In this document: positions 36,301-46,301 of the stretch, one piece after another
Layout: every line of letters starts with the position of its first letter
Numbering within the stretch: position 1 is the stretch's first letter
Assembly (NCBI RefSeq): GCF_038784515.1
Contig: NZ_CP152376.1
Span: 620,001 to 684,000, forward strand
Direction of reading: 5' to 3'
Length of the DNA stretch: 64,000 bases
Source of the DNA: Rhodoferax sp. GW822-FHT02A01
Lineage (GTDB): Bacteria; Pseudomonadota; Gammaproteobacteria; Burkholderiales; Burkholderiaceae_C
Position numbers and translations under genes: made by a program
The notes under the pieces: generated by a model
What the model was told of the DNA's origin: nothing
Databases searched by the model: none
Seen by the model: the letters and a program-made list of their open reading frames with translations, nothing else

Positions 36301-37018
36301 TCTGCTGCGCGTGGAAAACCTCAGCGCGGGCTATGGCGAAGCCGTAGTGCTCAACGGCATCAACGTGTCATTGGCTGAAGGCCAGACCCTGGCGCTGCTG
36401 GGCCGCAACGGCACCGGCAAGACGACGCTCATCAACACCCTGGCTGGCGCCACGCGCCAGCACGGCGGCAGCATCACCCTAGGTGGTGTGGCCCTGCACA
36501 AGCTACCTTCGCACGAACGCGCCGCCGCTGGCATTGGCTGGGTTCCGCAGGAGCGCAACATCTTCAAATCACTGACGGTGGATGAAAACCTCACTGCGGT
36601 GGCGCGCCCCCCGCGTGCGGGCAGCAAGAATCCGCAGTGGACACCCAAACGCGTGTACGAAATGTTCCCGCGTCTGGCTGAGCGCAAATACAACCTGGGC
36701 ACCCAGCTCAGCGGCGGCGAGCAACAGATGCTGGCCGTGGGCCGTGCACTGGTGCTGAACCCCAGCATCCTGCTGCTGGACGAACCGCTGGAAGGCCTGG
36801 CACCCATCATCGTGCAAGAGCTGCTGCGAGCCATTCGCAGCATCACCCAGAGCGAAGGGCTGGCAGCCATCATCGTGGAGCAGCATCCACAGGCGATCCT
36901 GGCTATCTCCGACACGGCTGCCGTGCTGGACCGCGGCACGGTGGTACACACCGACAGCGCTGACAACCTGCTGGCACAGCCCGAGCTGCTGGACAAGTTG
37001 CTAGGCGTAGCGCGCTAA
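36293..37018 (+). CDS. branched-chain-type ABC transporter ATPase (LivF-like)
   Basis: 241-residue second ATP-binding subunit. Walker A GRNGTGKTTLINTLAG, signature LSGGEQQMLAVGRAL, Walker B LLLDEPLEGLAP, switch region IIVEQHPQAIL. ATG 36293 follows AAGGAG and overlaps the end of the LivG-like gene by eight bases. Last gene of the operon, convergent with queE. Confidence 0.93.
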   Translation: MADLLRVENLSAGYGEAVVLNGINVSLAEGQTLALLGRNGTGKTTLINTLAGATRQHGGSITLGGVALHKLPSHERAAAGIGWVPQERNIFKSLTVDENLTAVARPPRAGSKNPQWTPKRVYEMFPRLAERKYNLGTQLSGGEQQMLAVGRALVLNPSILLLDEPLEGLAPIIVQELLRAIRSITQSEGLAAIIVEQHPQAILAISDTAAVLDRGTVVHTDSADNLLAQPELLDKLLGVAR

Positions 37019-37043
37019 GCCGGGTCGGCCCCGACCCCAGGGG

Positions 37044-37679
37044 CTAGGCGATACCGACGACCTTGTGCGTTTGAATGCTCAAGCGCCATTGCGGGTGCGC
37101 AAGACAGTACGCAATGGCGGCTTGCGTGTTGCGCTTGGCCTCCAGGCCATCCATGGGTTGCAGGAAGAAATGGGTGAACTCCAGCTGCGCAAAGCGCTCC
37201 GGCATGGCCAGGGCCTGAGGAAACACCAGCTTGAGTTCGCTGCCACGCGTGAGCACCAGCTCTGCGTCTGCCTTGGGGCTGACGCAGATCCAGTCCAGCC
37301 CCTCAGGCGCCGGCTGGGTTCCATTGGTCTCCACGGCGATTTCAAAACCCAGGCGGTGCATCGCGTCCACCAGTTCTTGGTCCAGTTGCAGCAGCGGTTC
37401 TCCGCCGGTAAACACCACCAACGGCTTGCCACCGGGGGCCAACGGCCAATGGTCCTGCACCGCCAGCGCCAAGGCGTCGGCTGACGCGAACTTGCCACCG
37501 CCCGGACCATCGGTACCGATGAAGTCGGTGTCACAGAACTGGCAGACGGCCTTGCTGCGGTCTTCTTCCCTTCCAGACCAAAGGTTGCATCCGGCAAAGC
37601 GGCAGAACACCGCCGCCCGCCCCGCCTGCCCGCCCTCGCCTTGCAGCGTGTAATACATTTCCTTGACGGTATAGGCCAT
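37044..37679 (-). CDS. queE: 7-carboxy-7-deazaguanine synthase QueE
   Basis: 211-residue radical-SAM enzyme making 7-carboxy-7-deazaguanine for queuosine. The cluster cysteines follow the atypical C-x14-C-x2-C pattern of QueE, from the AGCNLWSGREEDR cysteine to AVCQFCDTDF, instead of the usual C-x3-C-x2-C. Other segments: YYTLQGEGGQAGR and VVFTGGEPLLQLD. Starts 3 bases after the stop of the multi-domain queD gene, so the two form an operon. Confidence 0.95.
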   Translation of the reverse strand: MAYTVKEMYYTLQGEGGQAGRAAVFCRFAGCNLWSGREEDRSKAVCQFCDTDFIGTDGPGGGKFASADALALAVQDHWPLAPGGKPLVVFTGGEPLLQLDQELVDAMHRLGFEIAVETNGTQPAPEGLDWICVSPKADAELVLTRGSELKLVFPQALAMPERFAQLEFTHFFLQPMDGLEAKRNTQAAIAYCLAHPQWRLSIQTHKVVGIA

Positions 37680-37682
37680 GGC

Positions 37683-38771
37683 TTACACCGGCAGGGCCGG
37701 CGCCTCCAGATCGGTCGACACCACGGCGCCGCAACCCTGTGTCTCAAACAGGTCCACACGGTTGAGCTGCGGCAGTTGCGTGCGCGCCTTGGCCAGAATC
37801 CAGGCAGCGATGCTGGCCGTATCGCAATCGGCCAGGTCGGCTATTTCGTACAGAGGCCTATGGTCCAGTGCATCGAAGACCGGCTTGAACACCTGCTTCA
37901 CGTCACCAAAGTCCACCGTCCAGCCCATGACCTGATCCAGCGCAGCGGTCAGATGCAGGCGCAAGGTGTAGGTGTGACCATGGATGCGGCGCAGCGCGCT
38001 GCCGTCGGGCGCACGGCGCAATTGCAGGGCACTGTCCAGCGTGAAGTCCTTCCAGATGCGGTAGTGGCTGCCGTCGAAGTTGGCGCCGCAGGACGCGGTT
38101 TCAAACACGGTGATCCAGGACAACTCCGGCAGCAGCGGCAGCAGCCGCTGCCACAACCAACTGGAGAGCATTTCGCTGGTCGGATTACCCAGACCGGGCA
38201 GGTCGTTCAGGCAGGCGAAATCGAGCTGCTGCTGCATGGGCGCCCAGACCGCATCCAGCACGTCGGCATCCACAACGCGCCCATTACACTGCTCCTTGGC
38301 ATGCAGAATGACTTCAAAACCATGGCCGTGCATGCGCCCGCATTTGTGCCCGACCGGTACGTTGGGCAAACGGTGTGCCGACTGGAACACATAGCGTCGC
38401 CAGACGTGTGCCTGACCGGTTTGGTCCAGCGTGGCACCGCTGGTGGACGTGCTTTGCAACCCCACCTGGGTGATGGATGGCACTTGCAACTGCGATTGCA
38501 GCCAGCGCGCCAGATTGGCGTCGGTCGGTTGCTGCAACTGCTCATTCAGCAGACGGTAGTCCAGCTTGGAAATGGCCTGGGTCAGCGTACTGCGCAGCCG
38601 ATCGACTTCCCCTCCGGGAAAGTGCGCCCAACCTTCGGGCGGGGCACAACGCACCGAGGCCATAAAACTGTGGCCATGCAGGCGGCCCAGCCGATGCTGT
38701 GCAGCAAGGCCATCGAGCTGCCGTGCCGCTTCAAAACCGGCCGATGCGGTGAAGAGGGTCTTTACATTCAT
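37683..38771 (-). CDS. queD: QueD-like protein with three tandem 6-carboxytetrahydropterin synthase (PTPS) domains
   Basis: 362 residues, about three times the usual 120-residue QueD. Three PTPS repeats are seen: about 1-118, 122-235 and 237-352, each with the HGH zinc motif (H32/H34, H148/H150, H264/H266). Repeat 2 has the first zinc His (H133), the catalytic Cys (C144 in GHKCGRMHGH) and Glu224, but has LDF at 183-185 where QueD has LDH. Repeat 3 lacks the first His and the Cys but has D303-H304 and Glu343. Repeat 1 lacks most of these. Converts dihydroneopterin triphosphate to 6-carboxytetrahydropterin for queuosine if active. Start 38771 gives MNVKTLFTASAGF; operon with queE. Confidence 0.85.
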   Translation of the reverse strand: MNVKTLFTASAGFEAARQLDGLAAQHRLGRLHGHSFMASVRCAPPEGWAHFPGGEVDRLRSTLTQAISKLDYRLLNEQLQQPTDANLARWLQSQLQVPSITQVGLQSTSTSGATLDQTGQAHVWRRYVFQSAHRLPNVPVGHKCGRMHGHGFEVILHAKEQCNGRVVDADVLDAVWAPMQQQLDFACLNDLPGLGNPTSEMLSSWLWQRLLPLLPELSWITVFETASCGANFDGSHYRIWKDFTLDSALQLRRAPDGSALRRIHGHTYTLRLHLTAALDQVMGWTVDFGDVKQVFKPVFDALDHRPLYEIADLADCDTASIAAWILAKARTQLPQLNRVDLFETQGCGAVVSTDLEAPALPV

Positions 38772-38887
38772 TCTCAGGGGGTTCCAGGTCAAACACGCCG
38801 CAAATCCGGGCCACTGCACTGACCGTTCCGACTGCACGTAAAAGGTGCATTATCCAACGCCCGGAGATTTCACCCCCGGGACCCGCC

Positions 38888-39808
38888 TCAGGACAGGGAC
38901 TCGATGGCCGACTTCACCACATCGGCCACCAGCGCATGCACGCCCTTGTGGGTCTCGGTGCTGGGGCGGCGCGCTGAAGTCACCAGCATCAGTTCGCACG
39001 CCAGTTGCGGGCTGTGCAGTCGGTGGGTAGTAAAGCTGTGGGGCTTGGGGAAATTGCTCAAGGTGTAGTGGGGCAACACGGCAAAGCCCAGCCCCTCGCC
39101 GACCAGTTCCAGAATGGCGTTGAGGCCATCCACCTCCAGCACGATCTCGGGCTTGAGGCGCAGATGGTCCAGCTCGGTGTCAATCAGAATGCGAAAGGCG
39201 TTGGGCCGGCTCGGCAGTATCAGCGGCAGCGATGCCAGCGCCGACAGCGGCATGCGCGCCTTCAGGTTCAGCCCTGGCATGCGCTTGACGCTGGCCTCGG
39301 AGGCAATCAGCACCAGGGTTTCGCGATGCAGCAGCCTGGTTTCGATTTCAGGGGAATGGGCGGTGTTGTACAGCACTGCCATATCCAGCCGGCCAGAGCG
39401 CAGCCCCTCATGCATCACCACCGAAAACCCTTCAGTCAGCGTCAGATGGGCGTTGGGCAGGCGCTTGCGGAACTCCAGGGTCAGCGGCACGGTGATGAGT
39501 TTGGACAGACTGGGTGGCAGGCCTATGGACACATGACCGCCCAAGGCACCGCGTGTGGCCTCCAGGTCTTCGCGCGCCAGCGCCACTTGGTGCAGGATGC
39601 CGCGGCCATGTTCCAGCAGCACCAGGCCCGGCTCGGTCAGCGTCACACCGCGACCATTGCGCAGCAGAAAGGTCTGTCGCAACTCGACTTCGAGCTGGCG
39701 CACATGGCGACTGAGCAAGGGCTGGGGAATGCCCAGAGCGGCGGCGGCACGGGTGAAACTGCCCAGTTCGGCCACCCGGACAAAGGATTCAATCTGTTTG
39801 AGGTCCAT
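38888..39808 (-). CDS. LysR-family regulator, probable regulator of the protocatechuate 4,5-cleavage operon
   Basis: 306-residue LysR protein. Helix-turn-helix at about 1-62 (MDLKQIESFVRVAELGSF, then TRAAAALGIPQPLLSRHVRQLE), effector-binding domain about 90-300. Divergent from the lig/pmd gene cluster that begins at 39911, with 102 bases between, the standard arrangement for a LysR activator and its target. The palindrome ATAGCTAT at 39834 lies in this gap, but I cannot assign a T-N11-A box with confidence. Confidence 0.9.
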   Translation of the reverse strand: MDLKQIESFVRVAELGSFTRAAAALGIPQPLLSRHVRQLEVELRQTFLLRNGRGVTLTEPGLVLLEHGRGILHQVALAREDLEATRGALGGHVSIGLPPSLSKLITVPLTLEFRKRLPNAHLTLTEGFSVVMHEGLRSGRLDMAVLYNTAHSPEIETRLLHRETLVLIASEASVKRMPGLNLKARMPLSALASLPLILPSRPNAFRILIDTELDHLRLKPEIVLEVDGLNAILELVGEGLGFAVLPHYTLSNFPKPHSFTTHRLHSPQLACELMLVTSARRPSTETHKGVHALVADVVKSAIESLS

Positions 39809-39910
39809 CGTTTTGTCTCGGTATATCTGTGGAATAGCTATGCGAATTGTTTATAACAGCTAGTGGGCATCGTTACACCGCTGAATGGGGGAAGTCCCTA
39901 GAATTTCCTC

Positions 39911-40630
39911 ATGCAAAGCCCAAGCTCCGTCACCAGCGCGCCCGCCCTCAAGGGCATATCGTCCATGGCCACGCGCCAGCTCCTGAACGAGCTGCTGGCG
40001 CTGTATGCCGCGCGCGGCGGCAGCACGCTGCAACTCGAGTCGGTAGGCGGTGTGGACGCCGCCAAACGGGTGCAGGCGGACGAGCCTTTTGACATCGTCT
40101 TTCTGGCCAGTGACGCCATCGACAAGCTGGTGGCAGCCGGCAAGCTGGACGCGCAGAGCAAGGTGAATCTGGCCGACAGCGGTGTGGCATTGGCAGTACG
40201 TGCGGGTGCCGCGCAGCCCGACATCCGTTCAGCGGAAGCGGTGCGCCAGGCCGTACTGGCTGCCAGGAACATCAGCTACTCCACCGGCCCCAGCGGCGTG
40301 GCACTGGCAAAACTGTTTGATGTCTGGGGCATCACCGATCAATTGCAGGGCCGCATCGTCCAGGCGCCACCCGGCGTTCCGGTGGGCACCCTGGTGGCGC
40401 GTGGCGAGGTGGAGCTGGGCTTCCAGCAGCTGAGCGAACTCATCAATCTGGAAGGCATCACCCTGCTGGGCAATCTGCCTCCCGAGATCCAGATCACCAC
40501 CACATTCTCCGCCGCCATCACATCCGCGTCCGCCCACAAGAAAGCGGCGCAGGAGTTGCTGCATTTCCTGGTGTCCGATGACGCAGCGGCCGCCAAGCGG
40601 CGCCAGGGCATGGAACCGGCTGCAGCCTAA
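39911..40630 (+). CDS. ModA-like substrate-binding-domain protein without signal peptide
   Basis: 239-residue type II periplasmic-binding fold similar to molybdate-binding ModA: LLNELLALYAARGGSTLQLE, PFDIVFLASDAIDKLVAAGKL, and the C-terminal HKKAAQELLHFLVSDDAAA. No hydrophobic export signal is present at the N-terminus (MQSPSSVTSAPALKG), so it should be cytoplasmic. It is the first gene of the protocatechuate 4,5-cleavage cluster and has no ABC permease or ATPase partner. A ligand-sensing or small-molecule-binding role connected with the pathway is possible; no function is established here. Confidence 0.72.
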   Translation: MQSPSSVTSAPALKGISSMATRQLLNELLALYAARGGSTLQLESVGGVDAAKRVQADEPFDIVFLASDAIDKLVAAGKLDAQSKVNLADSGVALAVRAGAAQPDIRSAEAVRQAVLAARNISYSTGPSGVALAKLFDVWGITDQLQGRIVQAPPGVPVGTLVARGEVELGFQQLSELINLEGITLLGNLPPEIQITTTFSAAITSASAHKKAAQELLHFLVSDDAAAAKRRQGMEPAAA

Positions 40631-40680
40631 CCCGGGCAACCAATCCCACAACAAGCAAAGAGCCAACAAAGAGGAAACAT

Positions 40681-41721
40681 ATGAAAAAACCGCTCATCAT
40701 TGACTGCCACGGCCACTACACCACGGCCCCCAAAGCGCTGGAGACCTGGCGCAATGCGCAGATCGCCGGCATCAAGGACCCGGCATCCGCTCCCAAGGCA
40801 TCGGACCTGAAGATCAGTGACGACGAGCTGCGCGAAACCATCGAGCTCAACCAGTTGCGCCTGATGAAGGAGCGCGGCAGTGACATCACCTTGTTCAGCC
40901 CACGCGCCAGCTTCATGGCCCACCACATCGGTGACTTCCAGGTCTCCAGCACCTGGGCAGCCATCTGCAATGAGTTGTGCTTCCGTGTCAGCCAGCTTTT
41001 CCCCGACAACTTCGTGCCCGTGGCCATGCTGCCGCAATCCCCCGGTGTAGACCCCAAGACCTGCATCCCCGAGCTGGAGAAGTGCGTCAAGGAATACGGC
41101 AACGTCGGTATCAACCTGAACCCGGACCCGAGCGGCGGCCATTGGAACTCGCCGCCCTTGAGCGACAAGCACTGGTACCCAATCTACGAAAAGATGGTGG
41201 AGTACGACATCCCCGCCATGATCCACGTAAGCACCAGCTGCAACGCGTGCTTTCACACCACCGGCGCGCACTACCTGAACGCCGACACCACGGCCTTCAT
41301 GCAGTGCCTCACCAGTGACCTGTTCAAGGACTTCCCCTCCCTGCGTTTCCTGATTCCGCATGGCGGCGGTGCAGTGCCCTACCACTGGGGGCGCTTCCGC
41401 GGTCTGGCACAGGAGCTCAAGAAGCCGCTGCTGGAAGAGCACTTGCTCAACAACATCTTCTTTGACACCTGTGTCTACCACCAACCCGGCATTGACCTGC
41501 TCAACACGGTGATCCCGGTGAAGAACGTGCTGTTTGCGTCCGAGATGATTGGTGCGGTGCGCGGCATTGATCCGCAGACCGGCCACTACTACGACGACAC
41601 CAAGCGCTACATCGAATCGTCGAAGATTTTGAGCGATGACGACCGTTTCCAGATTTACGAAGGCAATGTGCGCCGCGTGTTCCCACGTCTTAACGCATTG
41701 CTGCAAAAGAAAGGCAAATAA
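40681..41721 (+). CDS. ligJ: 4-oxalomesaconate hydratase (LigJ/PmdE type)
   Basis: 346-residue amidohydrolase-superfamily hydratase that adds water to 4-oxalomesaconate to give 4-carboxy-4-hydroxy-2-oxoadipate. N-terminal metal motif IDCHGHYTT; other metal-site segments [18 protein letters not shown] and [17 protein letters not shown]. Start follows GAGGAAACAT. Located between the ModA-like gene and the aldolase in the pmd/lig order. No oxalomesaconate tautomerase (LigU/GalD, PrpF family) is found in the window. Confidence 0.93.
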   Translation: MKKPLIIDCHGHYTTAPKALETWRNAQIAGIKDPASAPKASDLKISDDELRETIELNQLRLMKERGSDITLFSPRASFMAHHIGDFQVSSTWAAICNELCFRVSQLFPDNFVPVAMLPQSPGVDPKTCIPELEKCVKEYGNVGINLNPDPSGGHWNSPPLSDKHWYPIYEKMVEYDIPAMIHVSTSCNACFHTTGAHYLNADTTAFMQCLTSDLFKDFPSLRFLIPHGGGAVPYHWGRFRGLAQELKKPLLEEHLLNNIFFDTCVYHQPGIDLLNTVIPVKNVLFASEMIGAVRGIDPQTGHYYDDTKRYIESSKILSDDDRFQIYEGNVRRVFPRLNALLQKKGK

Positions 41722-41723
41722 CC

Positions 41724-42407
41724 ATGTACGAACTCGGAGTAGTCAAACGCAACATCACCCGCGCCGACAAGGCTGCGGTAGAGAAACTGAGCCGCTTCGG
41801 TGTGGCCACCATCCACGAGGCCATGGGTCGCGTGGGCCTGATGAAGACCTATATGCGTCCGGTCTACAAGGGCGCGCGCACCTGCGGTACCGCCGTGACC
41901 GTGCTGCTGCAACCCGGCGACAACTGGATGATGCATGTGGCCGCTGAACAGATTCAGCCCGGTGACGTGGTGGTAGCAGCCTGCACCACCGACAACACCG
42001 ATGGCTTCTTCGGCGACCTGCTGGCGACCAGCTTCAAGGCACGCGGTGCGGCGGGCTTGGTGATCGACGGCGGAGTGCGTGACGCGGATGAATTGGAGAA
42101 GATGGGATTCCCCACCTTCAGCCGCGCCATCAGCGCAAAAGGCACCATCAAGGCCACACTGGGCTCCGTCAATATCCCGGTCGTCTGTGCCGGTGCGCAG
42201 GTGAATCCCGGTGACGTGGTGGTTGCCGACGTGGATGGCATCGTGGTCGTGCCCGCAGCCCGTGCACAGGAAGTGGCGGATGCCGCCGAGAAGCGCGAAA
42301 GCTTTGAAGGCGAAAAGCGTGAGAAGTTTGCCGCAGGCGTTCTGGGTCTGGACATGTACAAGATGCGCGAACCACTGGAAAAAGCCGGTCTGCGCTACAT
42401 CGACTGA
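41724..42407 (+). CDS. ligK: 4-carboxy-4-hydroxy-2-oxoadipate aldolase / oxaloacetate decarboxylase (LigK/PmdF type)
   Basis: 227-residue class II pyruvate aldolase of the RraA-like fold. It cleaves 4-carboxy-4-hydroxy-2-oxoadipate to pyruvate and oxaloacetate, and usually also decarboxylates oxaloacetate. Segments: [52 protein letters not shown] and [17 protein letters not shown]. Begins 2 bases after the ligJ stop; final step of the pathway in this operon. Confidence 0.94.
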   Translation: MYELGVVKRNITRADKAAVEKLSRFGVATIHEAMGRVGLMKTYMRPVYKGARTCGTAVTVLLQPGDNWMMHVAAEQIQPGDVVVAACTTDNTDGFFGDLLATSFKARGAAGLVIDGGVRDADELEKMGFPTFSRAISAKGTIKATLGSVNIPVVCAGAQVNPGDVVVADVDGIVVVPAARAQEVADAAEKRESFEGEKREKFAAGVLGLDMYKMREPLEKAGLRYID

Positions 42408-42418
42408 AAGCCGCACGC

Positions 42419-43363
42419 ATGAGCAACGCTCCCAGCAAACCCACCACGGGTGACTTCACCAAGACCGCCGGATGGCTGGACTGGTACACCGGCCCGTCCA
42501 AGCCGCGCTTCCAGGTGCCCGCCGGCGCCGTGGACGCGCACTGCCATGTCTTCGGACCCGGTGCCGAATTCCCGTACGCGCCCGAACGCAAGTACACGCC
42601 TTGCGACGCCTCCAAGCACCAGCTCTACGCCTTGCGCGACCACCTGGGCTTTGCCCGCAACGTGGTGGTGCAGGCCACCTGCCACGGCGCCGACAACCGC
42701 GCCATGGTGGACGCGCTGCTGAACTCCGGTGGCAAGGCACGTGGCGTGGCCACCGTCAAACGCAGCGTGAGCGATGCCGAGATCCAGGCCATGCACGACG
42801 CCGGCGTGCGCGGCGTGCGCTTCAACTTCGTCAAGCGCCTGGTGGACTTCACCCCCAAGGACGAGCTGCTGGAAATCGCCGGCCGCATCGCCAAATGGGG
42901 CTGGCATGTGGTGATCTATTTCGAGGCAGTGGACTTGCCCGAGCTGTGGGACTTCTTCACCGCCCTGCCCACCACCGTGGTGGTGGACCACATGGGCCGC
43001 CCCGACGTGAGCAAGCCGATCGATGGTCCGGAGTTCGAGCTGTTCGTGAAGTTCATGCGCGAGCACAGCAATGTGTGGAGCAAGGTGAGCTGTCCTGAGC
43101 GCCTCTCGGTCACCGGACCCAAGGCCCTGGACGGCGAACAGAACGCCTACAAAGACGTTATCCCGTTTGCCAAGCGCATCGTCGAGGAATTCCCCGACCG
43201 CGTGCTCTGGGGCACGGACTGGCCGCACCCCAACCTCAAGGACCATATGCCCGACGATGGCTTGTTGGTGGATTTCATTCCCCATATCGCCACAACGCCA
43301 GAGCTGCAGAAGAAGCTTCTGGTCGACAACCCCATGCGCCTGTACTGGCCCGAGGAAAATTGA
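42419..43363 (+). CDS. ligI: 2-pyrone-4,6-dicarboxylate lactonase (LigI/PmdD type)
   Basis: 314-residue amidohydrolase that opens 2-pyrone-4,6-dicarboxylate to 4-oxalomesaconate. Segments: VDAHCHVFGPGAEFPYAPER (N-terminal H-x-H), VVVDHMGRPDVS, and the C-terminal RVLWGTDWPHPNLKDHMPDD. These residues match the LigI subgroup, which works without a bound metal. Stop and the next ATG are directly adjacent (TGAATG). Confidence 0.95.
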   Translation: MSNAPSKPTTGDFTKTAGWLDWYTGPSKPRFQVPAGAVDAHCHVFGPGAEFPYAPERKYTPCDASKHQLYALRDHLGFARNVVVQATCHGADNRAMVDALLNSGGKARGVATVKRSVSDAEIQAMHDAGVRGVRFNFVKRLVDFTPKDELLEIAGRIAKWGWHVVIYFEAVDLPELWDFFTALPTTVVVDHMGRPDVSKPIDGPEFELFVKFMREHSNVWSKVSCPERLSVTGPKALDGEQNAYKDVIPFAKRIVEEFPDRVLWGTDWPHPNLKDHMPDDGLLVDFIPHIATTPELQKKLLVDNPMRLYWPEEN

Positions 43364-44678
<1,315 letters not shown>

Positions 44679-44679
<1 letters not shown>

Positions 44680-45629
44680 TGACTATCAAAGTAGCACTCG
44701 CAGGCGCAGGCGCCTTCGGTATCAAGCACCTGGACGGCATCAAGAACATTGATGGCGTGGAAGTGATTTCCCTCATCAGCCGCGACCTGGAAAAAACCCG
44801 CGAAGTGGCCGGCAAATACGGCATTGGCCACGTGACCACCGAGCTGGCCGATAGCCTGGCCATCCCCGAGCTGGACGCCGTCATCCTATGCACCCCCACG
44901 CAGATGCACGCCGAGCAGACCATGGCCTGCCTCAAGGCCGGCAAGCATGTGCAGGTGGAGATTCCGCTGGCCGACAGCCTCAAGGGCGCGCAGGACGTGG
45001 TGGCGCTGCAGAAGCAGACCGGGCTGGTGGCCATGTGCGGCCACACCCGCCGCTTCAACCCCAGCCACCAGTACGTGCACAAGAAGATTCAGGCCGGCGA
45101 ATTCAACATCCAGCAAATGGATGTGCAGACCTACTTCTTCCGCCGCACCAACATGAATGCGCTGGGCCAGCCGCGCAGCTGGACCGACCACCTGCTGTGG
45201 CACCATGCCGCCCACACCGTGGACCTGTTCGCCTACCAGTGCGGCAGCCCCATCGTGGCCGCCAACGCACTGCAAGGCCCCATCCACCCCACGCTGGGCA
45301 TTGCCATGGACATGAGCATCCAGCTCAAGGCCGCCAACGGCGCCATCTGCACGCTGAGCCTGTCCTTCAACAACGACGGCCCGCTGGGCACCTTCTTCCG
45401 CTACATCGGCGACAGCGCCACCTACATTGCCCGCTACGACGACCTGTTCAACGGCAAGGAAGAGAAGATCGACGTCAGCAAGGTGGACGTGTCCATGAAC
45501 GGCATCGAGCTGCAGGACCGCGAATTCTTCGCAGCCATCCGTGAAGGCCGCGAACCCAACAGCAGCGTGGCTGGCGTGCTGGCCTGCTACGAAGTGCTGC
45601 ACAAGCTGGAGCAGCAGCTGCAGGGCTGA
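44679..45629 (+). CDS. ligC: 4-carboxy-2-hydroxymuconate-6-semialdehyde dehydrogenase
   Basis: 316-residue Gfo/Idh/MocA-type NAD(P)-dependent dehydrogenase (LigC/PmdC) that oxidises the ring-cleavage product (hemiacetal form) to 2-pyrone-4,6-dicarboxylate. N-terminal Rossmann motif VALAGAGAFGIKHLDGI; substrate segments GHTRRFNPSHQYVH and DHLLWHHAAHTVDLFAYQCG. Last gene of the cluster, followed by an intrinsic terminator. Confidence 0.96.
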
Positions 45630-45655
45630 TTTTTCTTTCTGTTCGCATCTGTGCG

Positions 45656-45686
45656 GGGCACACTCCATCCGGGGTGTGCCCTTTTT
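45656..45686 (+). terminator. intrinsic terminator of the lig operon
   Basis: GGGCACAC (45656-45663), ten-base loop, GTGTGCCC (45674-45681), then TTTTT. It is 27 bases after the ligC stop and ends the aromatic ring-cleavage operon before the MarR gene. Confidence 0.9.
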
Positions 45687-45713
45687 ACTTATTGCTTGCC
45701 GCACAATCCGCAC

Positions 45714-46190
45714 ATGAGCAAAGCCAGCCCATCCGCCAAAACCAGCACTGCCCGCAAAACCACCAAAGTCCCGGCCGTCATGCCGGTGCATGATGAGCCG
45801 GGCCACCTGATCCGCCGCGCGCAACAGCTGGCCGTGGCACGTTTTCACGAAGTGCATGGCCGCAATGCCACGCCCATCCAATACGCCATCCTGCGCACCC
45901 TGCAGGAGTCGCCCGGCATTGACCAAGTGACGTTGGCGCAGAAGATTGCGCTGGACACCTCCACCACCGCCGACATTGCCACCCGCCTGGAAGCCAAGGG
46001 CTGGATTGAGCGCAAGGTGATGCCGCGGCGCCAGCGCAGCCTGTCGCTGACGCCAACCGGGGCGGAAGTATTGCTGGAGCTGCAACCGGGTATCGAGCTG
46101 GTGTACCAAGCCGTTTTGAGAAATCTGGAGCCGGCAGAGCAGGACGAGTTCATGCGCCTGCTGCGCAAACTGGTCCAGATAGACAACTGA
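45714..46190 (+). CDS. MarR-family transcriptional regulator, candidate vanillate regulator
   Basis: 158-residue MarR protein with winged helix (about 55-125: QYAILRTLQESPGIDQVTLA, LDTSTTADIATRLEAKGWIE, and the wing KVMPRRQRSLSLTPTG). The N-terminal about 20 residues are Lys/Ser/Thr-rich. Start 45714 avoids a longer reading through the terminator. Placed 111 bases before vanA on the same strand, so it may repress vanAB; VanR proteins described elsewhere belong to several families, including GntR, so this is positional inference. Confidence 0.87.
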   Translation: MSKASPSAKTSTARKTTKVPAVMPVHDEPGHLIRRAQQLAVARFHEVHGRNATPIQYAILRTLQESPGIDQVTLAQKIALDTSTTADIATRLEAKGWIERKVMPRRQRSLSLTPTGAEVLLELQPGIELVYQAVLRNLEPAEQDEFMRLLRKLVQIDN

Positions 46191-46230
46191 GAACCGCCCA
46201 AACCTAGGGTTAACACGGATCAAATTGTGC

Positions 46231-46259
46231 TGGTCAATGGGAAAGTCATTCCGTACAAT
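46231..46259 (+). promoter_or_regulatory. proposed vanA promoter
   Basis: TGGTCA (46231-46236), a 17-base spacer and TACAAT (46254-46259). The -10 element lies in the first copy of a direct repeat, consistent with control by a repressor. Confidence 0.45.
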
Positions 46260-46276
46260 GAATGTCATTCAGTACA
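46245..46276 (+). promoter_or_regulatory. tandem operator-like direct repeat at the vanA promoter
   Basis: GTCATTCCGTACA (46245-46257) and GTCATTCAGTACA (46264-46276) differ at one base and start 19 bases apart, about two helical turns. They cover the proposed -10 box and start site. CATTC/GAATG arms also make an inverted repeat at 46247-46264. Likely binding sites of the vanillate regulator. Confidence 0.55.
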
Positions 46277-46301
46277 CGTATTCACTCCAAGGAGAATGTC
46301 C

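Noticed and set aside
37022..37037. GGGTCG-GCCC-CGACCC hairpin between the convergent livF-like and queE genes
   Set aside because: No T tract on either side, so it does not qualify as an intrinsic terminator, though it may still slow polymerase.
39834..39841. ATAGCTAT palindrome in the LysR/lig intergenic gap
   Set aside because: Only 8 bases and not clearly a T-N11-A LysR box; mentioned with the regulator but not called as a site.
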